Assembly: GCF_937941905.1 (NCBI RefSeq)
Contig: NZ_CALDGS010000019.1
Location: forward strand, 1 to 48,003
Source: an uncultured Mycolicibacterium sp.
Lineage (GTDB): Bacteria; Actinomycetota; Actinomycetes; Mycobacteriales; Mycobacteriaceae
DNA: 48,003 nt
Reading direction: 5' to 3'
How positions within the stretch are numbered: the stretch's first letter is position 1; every line of letters begins with the position of its first letter. The notes under the pieces were generated by a model. That model ran no database searches. It was not told the origin of the DNA and worked only from the letters and a program-made list of their open reading frames with translations. The position numbers and the translations under genes are program-made. This document shows positions 24,229-30,905 of this stretch, one piece after another.

Positions 24229-24234
24229 TAAGCT
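24229..24234 (+). promoter_or_regulatory. Candidate -10 box TAAGCT, def (leaderless)
   Basis: TAAGCT ends 7 nt before the def ATG at 24242, in the 123-bp gap shared with the divergent DUF3263 gene. No Shine-Dalgarno sequence fits. Confidence 0.48.
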
Positions 24235-24241
24235 GGCAACC

Positions 24242-24835
24242 ATGGCCGTCCGTCCCATCAGGATCGTGGGCGATCCCGTTCTGCACACGCCGACCGAACC
24301 GGTACCCGTCGGAGAAGACGGTTCGCTGCCCGAGGACATCAAGGACCTCATCGACGACATGTTCGACACCATGGACGCCGCCAACGGGGTTGGTCTGGCG
24401 GCCAACCAGATCGGCGTGCCGCTGCGGGTGTTCGTCTACGACTGCGCCGACGACCGGGGCGGCGGGCCGCGCCGGCGCGGGGTGGTGATCAACCCGGTGC
24501 TCGAGACCTCCGAGATCCCGGAGACCATGCCGGATCCGGACACCGACGACGAGGGCTGCCTGTCGGTGCCCGGTGAGCAGTTCCCCACCGGCCGCGCCCA
24601 GTGGGCCCGGGTCACCGGCCTGGACGCCGACGGCAAGCCGATCACGCTGGAGGGCACCGGGCTGTTCGCCCGGATGCTGCAGCACGAGACCGGCCACCTC
24701 GACGGGTTCCTGTACCTGGACCGGCTGATCGGCCGGTACGCCCGGGCCGCCAAGCGCGCGGTGAAGCGCAACGGCTGGGGGGTGCCCGGCCTGTCCTGGA
24801 TGCCGGGCGAGGTGCCCGACCCGTTCGGCCACTGA
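24242..24835 (+). CDS. def: Peptide deformylase
   Basis: A 197-residue iron/zinc enzyme that removes the formyl group from nascent protein N-termini. All three motifs are intact: GVGLAANQ at 49-56, EGCLS at 104-108 (metal ligand Cys106) and HETGH at 148-152 (two histidine ligands and catalytic Glu). There is an insertion between motifs I and II (DDRGGGPRRRG) and a basic/aromatic C-terminal extension, both normal for mycobacterial Def. ATG 24242 gives the M. tuberculosis length. The GNAT gene starts 5 nt after its stop. Confidence 0.96.
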   Translation: MAVRPIRIVGDPVLHTPTEPVPVGEDGSLPEDIKDLIDDMFDTMDAANGVGLAANQIGVPLRVFVYDCADDRGGGPRRRGVVINPVLETSEIPETMPDPDTDDEGCLSVPGEQFPTGRAQWARVTGLDADGKPITLEGTGLFARMLQHETGHLDGFLYLDRLIGRYARAAKRAVKRNGWGVPGLSWMPGEVPDPFGH

Positions 24836-24840
24836 CCACC

Positions 24841-25743
24841 GTGCGCCTGCCGCCCGTGGGGACGCGGGTGAGCCTGCGCTACCGGCTGCCGGCCGGGTCG
24901 CGGCCGCCGCTGTCCGACGTCGTCGGCGTGCTCGAGGCGACCGCGCCCGAGATCCGGGTGACGACCAGGACCGGCGCGGTGGTGCGGGTGTCACCCCGTG
25001 ACGTGGTCGCGGTGCGGGCCCTGACCGCGGTTCCGGTGCGCACCGCACAGATCCGGGCGGTCGAGCACGCCGCGGCGCTGGCCTGGCCGGGCACCGAGCA
25101 ACAGTGGCTGGACGGCTGGTTGCTGCGCGCCGCCGGCGGTCACACCCACCGGGCCAATTCGGCGGTGCCGCTGGCACCCGGCGCCGCGCCGGCGGCCCTG
25201 CCCCGGATCGCCGCCTGGTACGCCGAACGCGGGCTGCCGGCCTGGCTGGCCGTCCCGGATCGGCTGCTGCGCTTGCCGGACGGGCCGGCCCCGGCGTTCG
25301 AGTCGCTGGTCATGGTCGGCCCGGCCGCGGCCGCCGAACCGGATCCGGCGGTGACGCTGGCGCCGGAGCCGGACGCGGCGTGGCTGGAGCTCTACCGGCG
25401 GCCGGTGCCGGTGCCGGTGCTCACCGCGGTGTGCGACGGCGCGGTGGTGTTCGCGTCGATCCCGGGCGCGGCGGTGGGCCGGGCGGCGGTGACCACCGCC
25501 CCCGACGGCCGCCGGTTCGTCGGCATCGCCGCGGTGCGGGTGGCCGAGGACCAGCGCCGCCGCGGCCATGCCCGCCGGTTGTGCGCCGCGCTGCTGGCCT
25601 GGGGCGCGGCCCGCGGCGCCGGTGAGGCGTATCTACAGGTCGAACCCGACAACACCGCGGCCCGGGCACTGTATGCGGGGCTGGGTTTCGTGGTGCAGCA
25701 CACCGAGTCCTACCTGCGGGTCCCACCTGCGGGCGGACCGTAG
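24841..25743 (+). CDS. GNAT N-acetyltransferase with SH3-like N-domain (Rv0428c type)
   Basis: A 300-residue acetyltransferase. Residues 1-60 form a small beta-rich SH3-like domain (VGTRVSLRYRL, GVLEATAPEIRVTTRTGAVVRVSPRDVVAVR). The C-terminal GNAT fold shows FVGIAAVRVAEDQRRRGHARRLCAALLAW, where RRRGHA is the acetyl-CoA pyrophosphate loop, then EAYLQVEPDNTAARALYAGLGFV. The substrate is unknown. Because it follows def so closely, an N-terminal protein-modification role is tempting, but that is inference. The start is GTG 24841; there is no ATG in the region. The TAG stop is also the beginning of the predicted xthA -10 box. Confidence 0.87.
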   Translation: MRLPPVGTRVSLRYRLPAGSRPPLSDVVGVLEATAPEIRVTTRTGAVVRVSPRDVVAVRALTAVPVRTAQIRAVEHAAALAWPGTEQQWLDGWLLRAAGGHTHRANSAVPLAPGAAPAALPRIAAWYAERGLPAWLAVPDRLLRLPDGPAPAFESLVMVGPAAAAEPDPAVTLAPEPDAAWLELYRRPVPVPVLTAVCDGAVVFASIPGAAVGRAAVTTAPDGRRFVGIAAVRVAEDQRRRGHARRLCAALLAWGAARGAGEAYLQVEPDNTAARALYAGLGFVVQHTESYLRVPPAGGP

Positions 25744-25746
25744 GGT
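25741..25746 (+). promoter_or_regulatory. Candidate -10 box TAGGGT, xthA (leaderless)
   Basis: TAGGGT ends 7 nt before the xthA ATG at 25754, and its TAG is the stop codon of the GNAT gene. Confidence 0.5.
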
Positions 25747-25753
25747 GTAGCCC

Positions 25754-26566
25754 ATGCGGCTGGCGACCTGGAACGTCAACTCGATCCGTGCCCGTGCCGA
25801 ACGGGTGGTGGACTGGCTGCAGCGCGCCGAGATCGACGTGCTGGCCATGCAGGAGACCAAGTGCGCCGACGAGCAGTTCCCCACCATGCCGTTCGCGGCG
25901 GCCGGCTACGAGGTGGTGCACTGCGGGTACAACCAGTGGAACGGGGTGGCGATCGCCTCCCGGGTCGGGATCGACGACGTGCAGGTCGGTTTCGACGGGC
26001 AGCCCACCTGGGGCGACGGTCCCGACGGCGCGGGTGCGGCGGAGGCCCGCGCGCTGGGCGCCACCTGCGGCGGGGTGCGGGTGTGGAGCCTGTACGTGCC
26101 CAACGGCCGCACCGTGGACTCCCCGCACTACCGCTACAAGCTGGAATGGCTTGCCGCGCTCCGCAACACCGCGGCCGGCTGGCTGGCCGACGACCCCGGC
26201 GCGCAGATCGCGCTGGTCGGCGACTGGAACATCGCGCCCACCGACGAGGACGTCTGGGACATCGAGGTGTTCCGCGGTGCCACGCATGTCACCCCGGCCG
26301 AGCGCGCCGCGTTCGAGGCGATCGTCGCGGCCGGGTTCACCGACCCGGTGCGCCCGTTCGCCCCGGGCCCCGGGGTGTACACCTACTGGGACTACACCCA
26401 GCTGCGCTTCCCGAAGAACCAGGGCATGCGCATCGACTTCATCCTGGGCTCGCCGGCGCTGGCCGCACGGGTGGCCCACGCCGAGATCGTGCGCGACGAG
26501 CGCCGCACCAAGGGCAAGGTGGGTGCGCCCAGCGACCACGCCCCGGTGCTGGTGGAACTGCGGTAG
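25754..26566 (+). CDS. xthA: Exodeoxyribonuclease III / AP endonuclease
   Basis: A 270-residue member of the exonuclease III family used in base-excision repair at abasic sites. The catalytic set is intact: WNVNSIRAR near the N-terminus, QETK (metal-binding Glu), YVPNGRT, GDWNIAPTDEDVWD (Asp/Asn pair), YTYWDYT, GMRIDFIL and the terminal SDHAPV (catalytic Asp-His). It has the usual length and no extra domain. The P-loop kinase gene begins 4 nt after its stop. A likely leaderless promoter overlaps the preceding gene's stop. Confidence 0.95.
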   Translation: MRLATWNVNSIRARAERVVDWLQRAEIDVLAMQETKCADEQFPTMPFAAAGYEVVHCGYNQWNGVAIASRVGIDDVQVGFDGQPTWGDGPDGAGAAEARALGATCGGVRVWSLYVPNGRTVDSPHYRYKLEWLAALRNTAAGWLADDPGAQIALVGDWNIAPTDEDVWDIEVFRGATHVTPAERAAFEAIVAAGFTDPVRPFAPGPGVYTYWDYTQLRFPKNQGMRIDFILGSPALAARVAHAEIVRDERRTKGKVGAPSDHAPVLVELR

Positions 26567-26570
26567 TCCG

Positions 26571-27075
26571 GTGCCGACGGCGCATCGGACGGTGCTGGTG
26601 GTGCTGTCCGGCCTGCCCGGGGTGGGCAAGACGACGCTGGCGCGCCGGGTGGGCGCGCTGACCGGCGCGGTGCACCTGCGCATCGACACCGTCGAGGCCG
26701 CGCTGCACCGGGCCGGGGTGATCGACGCCGCGGGCGGCTGGGACCGGGTGCCCGACGCCGGTTACCGGGTGGCCTACGCGCTGGCCGCCGACCTGCTCGG
26801 GGCCGGGCACCACGTCGTCGCCGACTGCGTCAACCCGTTCCCGGTGACCCGGCGGGCCTGGGCCGAGGTGGCCGAGCGGGCCGGCGCGGCCCTGCTGACC
26901 GTGGAGGTGGTCTGCGGCGACCCCGACCTGCACCGGCAGCGGGTGCGGCGGCGCCGGCCCGATCTGCCCGGGCTGGTGCTGCCGACCTGGGAGCAGGTCC
27001 GCGGCGCTGCGCATCGACACCGCCGCGGAGTCGGCCGACGACGCCGCGGCCCGGATCGCGGCGGCGGTGCGCTAG
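26571..27075 (+). pseudogene. P-loop kinase of the AAA_33 type, frame broken near the C-terminus
   Basis: From GTG 26571 the frame encodes a small ATP-dependent kinase-like protein: Walker A LSGLPGVGKTT, LRIDTVEAAL, a conserved VADCVNPF block, and LPTWEQV near residue 143. Relatives then continue with a ~10-residue segment of the E-Y-x-P-W-D-R type and a terminal IDTA helix. Here only 7 nt separate the WEQV codons (ending 26999) from LRIDTAAESADDAAARIAAAVR, which is in the +1 frame and ends at a TAG at 27073-27075. Read straight on, the original frame becomes low-complexity arginine/glycine and stops only at 27215, inside the TPP riboswitch. This fits a deletion of roughly 27-29 nt, or a sequencing error. 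Confidence 0.68.
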
Positions 27076-27078
27076 GTT
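27073..27078 (+). promoter_or_regulatory. Candidate -10 box TAGGTT for riboswitch-thiD transcript
   Basis: TAGGTT would place a transcription start near 27085, about 25 nt before the TPP aptamer. Its TAG is the stop of the shifted frame of the kinase gene. Confidence 0.35.
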
Positions 27079-27083
27079 GGGAT

Positions 27084-27106
27084 CCGACCGGCGGTCCGCC
27101 GGTCGG
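27084..27106 (+). terminator. Perfect 11-bp hairpin before the TPP riboswitch
   Basis: CCGACCGGCGG and CCGCCGGTCGG are exact reverse complements separated by a single T. The hairpin lies 9 nt after the kinase gene's last codon and ends just before the aptamer. It has no U-tract, as is common for mycobacterial terminators. It could instead be an operator. Confidence 0.5.
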
Positions 27107-27111
27107 CCGAC

Positions 27112-27219
27112 AGCACGCGGGAGCGCACGCCGAGTGCGCTGAGAGGACGGCAGGGGCAGCGTGCCCCGGACGGCGCCGTCGACCGTACGAACCTGACCGG
27201 GTAATGCCGGCGTAGGGAG
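27112..27219 (+). ncRNA. TPP riboswitch (THI element) of thiD
   Basis: The aptamer core is plain: GCGCTGAGAGG at about 27136-27146 and the second conserved arm ACCTGACCGGGTAATGCCGGCGTAGGGAG ending at 27219 (shown as the segments ACCTGA, GGGTAATGCC, GGCGTAGGGAG). A GC-rich P3 extension lies between. AGGGAG, the 3' end of the aptamer, has good Shine-Dalgarno spacing (6 nt) to ATG 27226, so thiamine pyrophosphate binding should hide the ribosome site. The aptamer edges are approximate. Confidence 0.95.
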
Positions 27220-27225
27220 ATGAGC

Positions 27226-27273
27226 ATGGGTGTTCTCGACCGATTCCTCGACCGTGCGGCGGTGCGACCGTGA
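27226..27273 (+). CDS. 15-codon micro-ORF between TPP riboswitch and thiD
   Basis: The frame reads MGVLDRFLDRAAVRP and ends in a TGA (27271-27273) that overlaps the GTG start of thiD (27270) by 4 nt. ATG 27226 is 6 nt after the AGGGAG of the riboswitch; ATG 27220, in the same frame, is too close to be used. No Shine-Dalgarno sequence for thiD itself is present, so thiD is probably translated only by ribosomes finishing this peptide. The peptide resembles no protein I know and may serve only as a coupling device. thiC would be expected at this position in other mycobacteria. Confidence 0.55.
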   Translation: MGVLDRFLDRAAVRP

Positions 27274-28106
27274 CGCCGCTGCCGCCGCCGGAACCGGGCC
27301 GTACTCCGGTGCGGGTGATGACGATCGCCGGGTCGGACTCCGGCGGGGGCGCCGGGATCCAGGCCGACATGCGCACCTTCGCCCTGCTCGGGGTGCACGC
27401 GACGGTCGCGGTCACCGCGGTCACCGTGCAGAACTCGATGGGCGTCAAGGGATTCCACGAGGTTCCCGGCGAGGTGGTGGCCGGGCAGATCGAGGCGGTG
27501 GCTACCGACATCGGCGTGCAGGCCGCCAAGACCGGCATGCTGGCCTCGGCGCCGATCATCGAGGCGGTGGCCGCGACGTGGCGGGAGCTCGGACTCGCCG
27601 AGTCGGTGCCGCTGGTGGTGGACCCGGTGTGCGCGTCCATGCACGGTGATCCGCTGCTGCACGACAGCGCCCTGGACGCGTTGCGGGACAAACTCTTTCC
27701 GCTGGCCACCGTGATCACGCCGAACCTGCACGAGGTGCGGCTGCTGGTCGGGGTGGAGGTCGTCGACGCCGAGTCGCAGCGCGCCGCGGCCCGGGCGCTG
27801 CACGCGCTGGGGCCGCGCTGGGTGCTGGTCAAGGGCGGGCACCTGCGGTCCTCGTCGCGCAGTCCCGACCTGTTGTTCGACGGCACCGAGTTCCACGAGT
27901 TCGACGCCGACCGGGTACCGACCGGCCACGACCACGGCGCCGGGGACACCCTGGCGGCCGCGACGGTGGCGGCCCTGGCGCACGGCTACAGCGTGCCGGA
28001 GGCGGTGGCGTTCGCCAAACGGTGGGTCACCGAATGTCTGCGCGCCGCATATCCGTTGGGCAACGGCCACGGGCCGGTGTCCCCGTTGTTCCGGCTGCAC
28101 ACGTGA
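27270..28106 (+). CDS. thiD: Hydroxymethylpyrimidine/phosphomethylpyrimidine kinase
   Basis: A 278-residue ribokinase-fold enzyme that phosphorylates HMP and HMP-phosphate in thiamine synthesis. The signature is VMTIAGSDSGGGAGIQADMRTF near the N-terminus; later come KTGMLAS, VVDPVCASMHG, ITPNLHEVRLLVG, VLVKGGHL and the anion-hole/catalytic DHGAGDTLAAATVAALAHG. The length and motifs are normal. The start is GTG 27270, inside the micro-ORF stop; the stop overlaps the next gene (GTGA). Expression should fall when thiamine pyrophosphate is abundant. No thiC precedes it, so HMP-phosphate must come from a thiC elsewhere or from salvage. Confidence 0.95.
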   Translation: MTPLPPPEPGRTPVRVMTIAGSDSGGGAGIQADMRTFALLGVHATVAVTAVTVQNSMGVKGFHEVPGEVVAGQIEAVATDIGVQAAKTGMLASAPIIEAVAATWRELGLAESVPLVVDPVCASMHGDPLLHDSALDALRDKLFPLATVITPNLHEVRLLVGVEVVDAESQRAAARALHALGPRWVLVKGGHLRSSSRSPDLLFDGTEFHEFDADRVPTGHDHGAGDTLAAATVAALAHGYSVPEAVAFAKRWVTECLRAAYPLGNGHGPVSPLFRLHT

Positions 28107-28732
28107 ACGCCGACGAGATCGCCGGGATCGTCCACCACCCGGACCGGGAGCCGGCCGGCGTGGTGGTGCTGACCCACGGCGCCGGTGGCAGCCGGGAAGC
28201 GCCGCTGCTGCAACGGATCTGCGACGAGTGGGCGCGGCACGGCTGGCTGGCGGTGCGCTACAACCTGCCCTACCGGCAGCGCCGGCCGAAGGGACCGCCG
28301 TCCGGGTCCGGGGCGGCCGACCGGGACGGGGTGGTCGCCGCGGTGCGGTGGGCGCAGCGGCACACCGACGGCCCGGTCGTCGCCGGCGGACACTCCTACG
28401 GCGGGCGGATGACCTCGATGGTGGCCGCCGAGGGCCGCGTCGACCTCGCCGCGCTCACGCTGTTCTCCTATCCGCTGCACCCGCCGGGCAAGCCGGAGCG
28501 GGCCCGCACCGAGCACCTGCCGTCGATCACCGTGCCGACGGTGTTCACCCACGGCACCGCCGACCCGTTCGGCGGCATCGACGAGGTGCGCGCGGCCGCC
28601 GCGCTCGTCGCCGCGCCCACCGAGGTCGTCGAGATCACCGGCGCCCGCCACGACCTGGCCAGCCGGACGCTGGACGTGCCGGCGGCCGCGGTGTCCGCCG
28701 CGCTGCGCCTGCTCGGCCGCGCCGGGGACTGA
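28103..28732 (+). CDS. Alpha/beta hydrolase, dienelactone-hydrolase-like (Rv0421c type)
   Basis: A 209-residue cytoplasmic hydrolase. VVLTHGAGGSREAP near residue 22 gives the oxyanion strand, GGHSYGG at 96-102 is the nucleophile elbow with Ser98, FTHGTADPFGG supplies the acid, and ITGARHDLA the histidine. It belongs to the KANL3/Tex30-like small alpha/beta hydrolases, whose substrates are mostly unknown. It is coupled to thiD by a GTGA overlap and therefore falls under the TPP riboswitch. A thiamine role such as ester or formyl-group removal is possible but unproven; the thiD neighbour is also conserved in M. tuberculosis. Confidence 0.85.
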   Translation: MNADEIAGIVHHPDREPAGVVVLTHGAGGSREAPLLQRICDEWARHGWLAVRYNLPYRQRRPKGPPSGSGAADRDGVVAAVRWAQRHTDGPVVAGGHSYGGRMTSMVAAEGRVDLAALTLFSYPLHPPGKPERARTEHLPSITVPTVFTHGTADPFGGIDEVRAAAALVAAPTEVVEITGARHDLASRTLDVPAAAVSAALRLLGRAGD

Positions 28733-28743
28733 GCCGGCCGGGT

Positions 28744-28749
28744 TACCGT
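28744..28749 (+). promoter_or_regulatory. Candidate -10 box TACCGT, Septum_form gene (leaderless)
   Basis: TACCGT ends 7 nt before GTG 28757. It contains an upstream in-frame GTG (28748), which therefore would not be in the mRNA. Confidence 0.45.
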
Positions 28750-28756
28750 GGCGGAT

Positions 28757-29272
28757 GTGACGGTGCCACCCGGGTCCTATCCGCCGCCCCCGCCGCTGCC
28801 CTATCCGGACGCGCCGCGCCGGCGGCCACGGCCCGAACCCGCCCGCCGCCGGTGGCCGGCGGTGCTGGCCGGGGCGGTGCTGGCCGTGCTCGGCGCGGGT
28901 GCGCTGCTGGCCTGGTGGCTCGCCGGCCGCGACGAGGTGCCGGTCACCGAGGTGGCGGTCGGGGACTGTGTGCGCGACGTGCCGGACCGCGACCGGGTGG
29001 CGGCGCTGGCCCCGGTGGCCTGCACCGAGCCGCACCGCGGCGAGGTGTTCGCGGTGCTGACGCTCGACGGGCCGGCCGAGCGGCCGGCGCCCGAGGAGTT
29101 CGACCGGCGCTGCCGGCCGGTGCTGGCGCAGTACGCCCCGGCCGCCGCCGCGGACCCGGCGGTGGAGCTGTTCGTGCTCTACCCCGCCGAACGGGCCTGG
29201 CGCGCCGGGGAGCACACGGTCACCTGCATCGCCACCACGCCGCACGACCGCACCGGTTCGCTGCGCGGCTGA
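28757..29272 (+). CDS. Septum_form-domain membrane protein (Rv0420c type)
   Basis: A 171-residue membrane-anchored protein: a proline-rich cytoplasmic head (PPGSYPPPPPLPYPD), a basic stop-transfer stretch, one helix at about 34-56 (AVLAGAVLAVLGAGALLAWWL), then an extracellular domain with GDCVRDVP, VACTEPHRGEVFAVL and RRCRPVLAQY. Four cysteines are spaced as in the Septum_form family (two likely disulphides). Despite its name the family's role in septation is weakly supported. I start it at GTG 28757 because a TACCGT -10 box lies at leaderless distance; GTG 28748 would add three residues. Confidence 0.75.
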   Translation: MTVPPGSYPPPPPLPYPDAPRRRPRPEPARRRWPAVLAGAVLAVLGAGALLAWWLAGRDEVPVTEVAVGDCVRDVPDRDRVAALAPVACTEPHRGEVFAVLTLDGPAERPAPEEFDRRCRPVLAQYAPAAAADPAVELFVLYPAERAWRAGEHTVTCIATTPHDRTGSLRG

Positions 29273-29359
29273 GGGCCGCGGCGTTCGTAGGATGGCAATC
29301 CCGACGTCCCGCCGGCGACGCGGGACCCCGGGCAGAAAACCGGACCAGAAAGGACGCGA

Positions 29360-29626
29360 GTGGCCGAAGGCAAGTCCAACCGGATGACGATCGTCGGGCT
29401 GGTGATGGCGGCGGTGGGGCTGTCGCACTTCGTGCGGCCCCAGCTGTTCGAGGCGATCACCGCGCCGGCGTTCCCGAAGAACACCCGCACCTACATCTAC
29501 GCCAACGGCGGTATCGAGACCGCGGTGGGCCTGGCGCTGGCCAACCCGCGCACCCGCAGGGCCGGCGTGCTCGGCCTGCTCGGTTACCTGGCCTGGCTGG
29601 CCGGCAACGCGGTGCGCAACCGGTAG
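29360..29626 (+). CDS. Small DoxX-like membrane protein
   Basis: An 88-residue membrane protein with two or three helices (MTIVGLVMAAVGLSHFV; ETAVGLALANP; VLGLLGYLAWLAGNAV). The G-x-x-HF-x-x-P pattern after helix one and YANGGIETAVGLALA resemble the half-size DoxX/MauE-like proteins common in actinobacteria. The function is unknown. AGAAAGGA at 29347-29354 is a clear Shine-Dalgarno sequence 5 nt before GTG 29360. Its 3' end overlaps the convergent TetR gene by 43 nt. Confidence 0.75.
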   Translation: MAEGKSNRMTIVGLVMAAVGLSHFVRPQLFEAITAPAFPKNTRTYIYANGGIETAVGLALANPRTRRAGVLGLLGYLAWLAGNAVRNR

Positions 29627-30840
29627 CTGCCCAGCAGGGCCGCATCCATCAGCCGCACCACCGCGGTGTGGGTGTGCGCGGTGTGGCGGTACTCGATGAG
29701 CCGGCCCACATCGATCACCAGCGCCATCGCGGCGTGGACGGCGAAGCGCGCCTGCGCCGCCGTCCACGCCGGGCGCAACGCGACCACCAGCCGCACCCAC
29801 TCCTCGACGGTGGCGCGCTGCAGGCTGTTCAGGATGGCCTGGTCGGCGGGACTCATGTTGAGTCGCTCGGTGTAGTAGACCCAGTCCAGTTCGGGATGGT
29901 CCAGCGCGCGGGTCACATAGGCCTCGATCACCGCCGACAGGGCGTCGGGCGGGTCGGGGTGGGTGCGCAGGATCTCGGCGATGTCGGCCGACAGCCGGTC
30001 GGCCGAGCGCCGGAACGCCGCCGCGAGGATGTCGGCCTTGCCGGCGAAGTAGCGGTAGATGCCGGAGGCCTGGATGCCGACCGCCTCGGCGATGTCCTCC
30101 ATGCTCGTGGCGTGGTAGCCGCGCTCGTTGAACAGCCGCATCGACTCGGTCAGCAGCGCCTCGTAGCGCGACAGCGGCGCCCCCGCGCCCGGATCGGGGC
30201 GCTCGGGCCCGGCGCCGGGGGTGTCCTCGTCGGGCAGGTCGCCGATGTCGGTGGCCAGCACCGCGTCGGCCAGCTCGGCCAGCAACGCGCGGATCTGATT
30301 GGCCGGTAACTTCGAACGGTGGTCGACCAGGCTGCCGAACACCGACAGCGCCGCGGTCGACAGCGTCCAGCACTGCCGGGAGGTCAGCCCGGGCCGCAGC
30401 TCGCGCAGCGGCCGCTGGATGCGCTTGTGCACGGTGCGCATCTGGTCGATCAGGATGCGTTGGTCCTCCGGCGCGAGCAGCCGGGCCTCCCAGCGGTACA
30501 GGCCGCCGGACTCCCGGTTGGCCAGCGCGGTGTTGATCAGCGCCAGGTGGATCCGGTCGAGCAGCTGCTGCGGGTCCCCGTCGGCCTGGTCGGCGAAATC
30601 GGTGCAGTCGACGAGCTGCTGCCCCAGGCTCAGCACCGCGTCGCGGAACAGTTCGTACTTGCTCGAATAGTGCCGGTACAGTGCGGTGGCCGACACCCCC
30701 ACCCGGGAGGCGATCAGCTCCATGGTGACCCCGTAGTAGCCGAGTTCACTGAACGCCTCGGCCGACACCCGCGCGATCTGCGCCTTGCGATCACGAGGGC
30801 GGCGCCGGACCGCATCGCTGCGGTTGGTTGATCGCGCCAT
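29584..30840 (-). CDS. Tandem TetR regulator (Mce3R-like architecture)
   Basis: A 418-residue regulator with two complete TetR units in one chain. Unit one has its helix-turn-helix at about residues 20-66 (AFSELGYYGVTMELIASRVGVSATALYRHYSSKYELF). Unit two starts near 222 with RYEALLTESMRLFNERGYHATSMEDIAEAVGIQASGIYRYFAGKADIL. Each is followed by an all-helical ligand domain, with an acidic Pro/Gly linker between. This layout is known from Mce3R, which binds DNA as a single-chain pseudo-dimer. ATG 30840 is preferred over 30846 because TAGGGT ends 7 nt before it. It is divergent from a small membrane protein gene; the C-terminal codons overlap the convergent DoxX-like gene. The ligand is unknown, perhaps a lipid or CoA thioester by analogy. 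Confidence 0.88.
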   Translation of the reverse strand: MARSTNRSDAVRRRPRDRKAQIARVSAEAFSELGYYGVTMELIASRVGVSATALYRHYSSKYELFRDAVLSLGQQLVDCTDFADQADGDPQQLLDRIHLALINTALANRESGGLYRWEARLLAPEDQRILIDQMRTVHKRIQRPLRELRPGLTSRQCWTLSTAALSVFGSLVDHRSKLPANQIRALLAELADAVLATDIGDLPDEDTPGAGPERPDPGAGAPLSRYEALLTESMRLFNERGYHATSMEDIAEAVGIQASGIYRYFAGKADILAAAFRRSADRLSADIAEILRTHPDPPDALSAVIEAYVTRALDHPELDWVYYTERLNMSPADQAILNSLQRATVEEWVRLVVALRPAWTAAQARFAVHAAMALVIDVGRLIEYRHTAHTHTAVVRLMDAALLGSYRLRTALPASQAR

Positions 30841-30847
30841 GGACATC

Positions 30848-30853
30848 ACCCTA
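30848..30853 (-). promoter_or_regulatory. Candidate -10 box TAGGGT, tandem TetR gene (leaderless)
   Basis: TAGGGT ends 7 nt before ATG 30840. The upstream ATG at 30846 would lie before the predicted transcription start. Confidence 0.48.
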
Positions 30854-30861
30854 TCGTCGGG

Positions 30862-30874
30862 GTCCGATACGGAC
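30862..30874. promoter_or_regulatory. 13-bp palindrome GTCCG-ATA-CGGAC, candidate TetR operator
   Basis: The inverted repeat lies in the 65-bp gap between the tandem TetR gene and the divergent membrane gene, just upstream of the TetR -10 box. A smaller one, GTTA-T-TAAC, is at about 30890-30898. Autoregulation is a guess from position. Confidence 0.4.
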
Positions 30875-30905
30875 GGGGTCCCAAGAATCGTTATTAACAT
30901 AGATC

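Noticed and set aside
27076..27215. Extension of the kinase frame to 27215
   Set aside because: It would translate the TPP riboswitch as arginine/glycine-rich sequence, while a protein-like C-terminus with its own stop exists one frame over. I treat it as frameshift read-through.
27220..27273. Remnant of thiC upstream of thiD
   Set aside because: The 15-residue peptide does not resemble the start or end of ThiC as I remember it; a micro-ORF explains the junction better.
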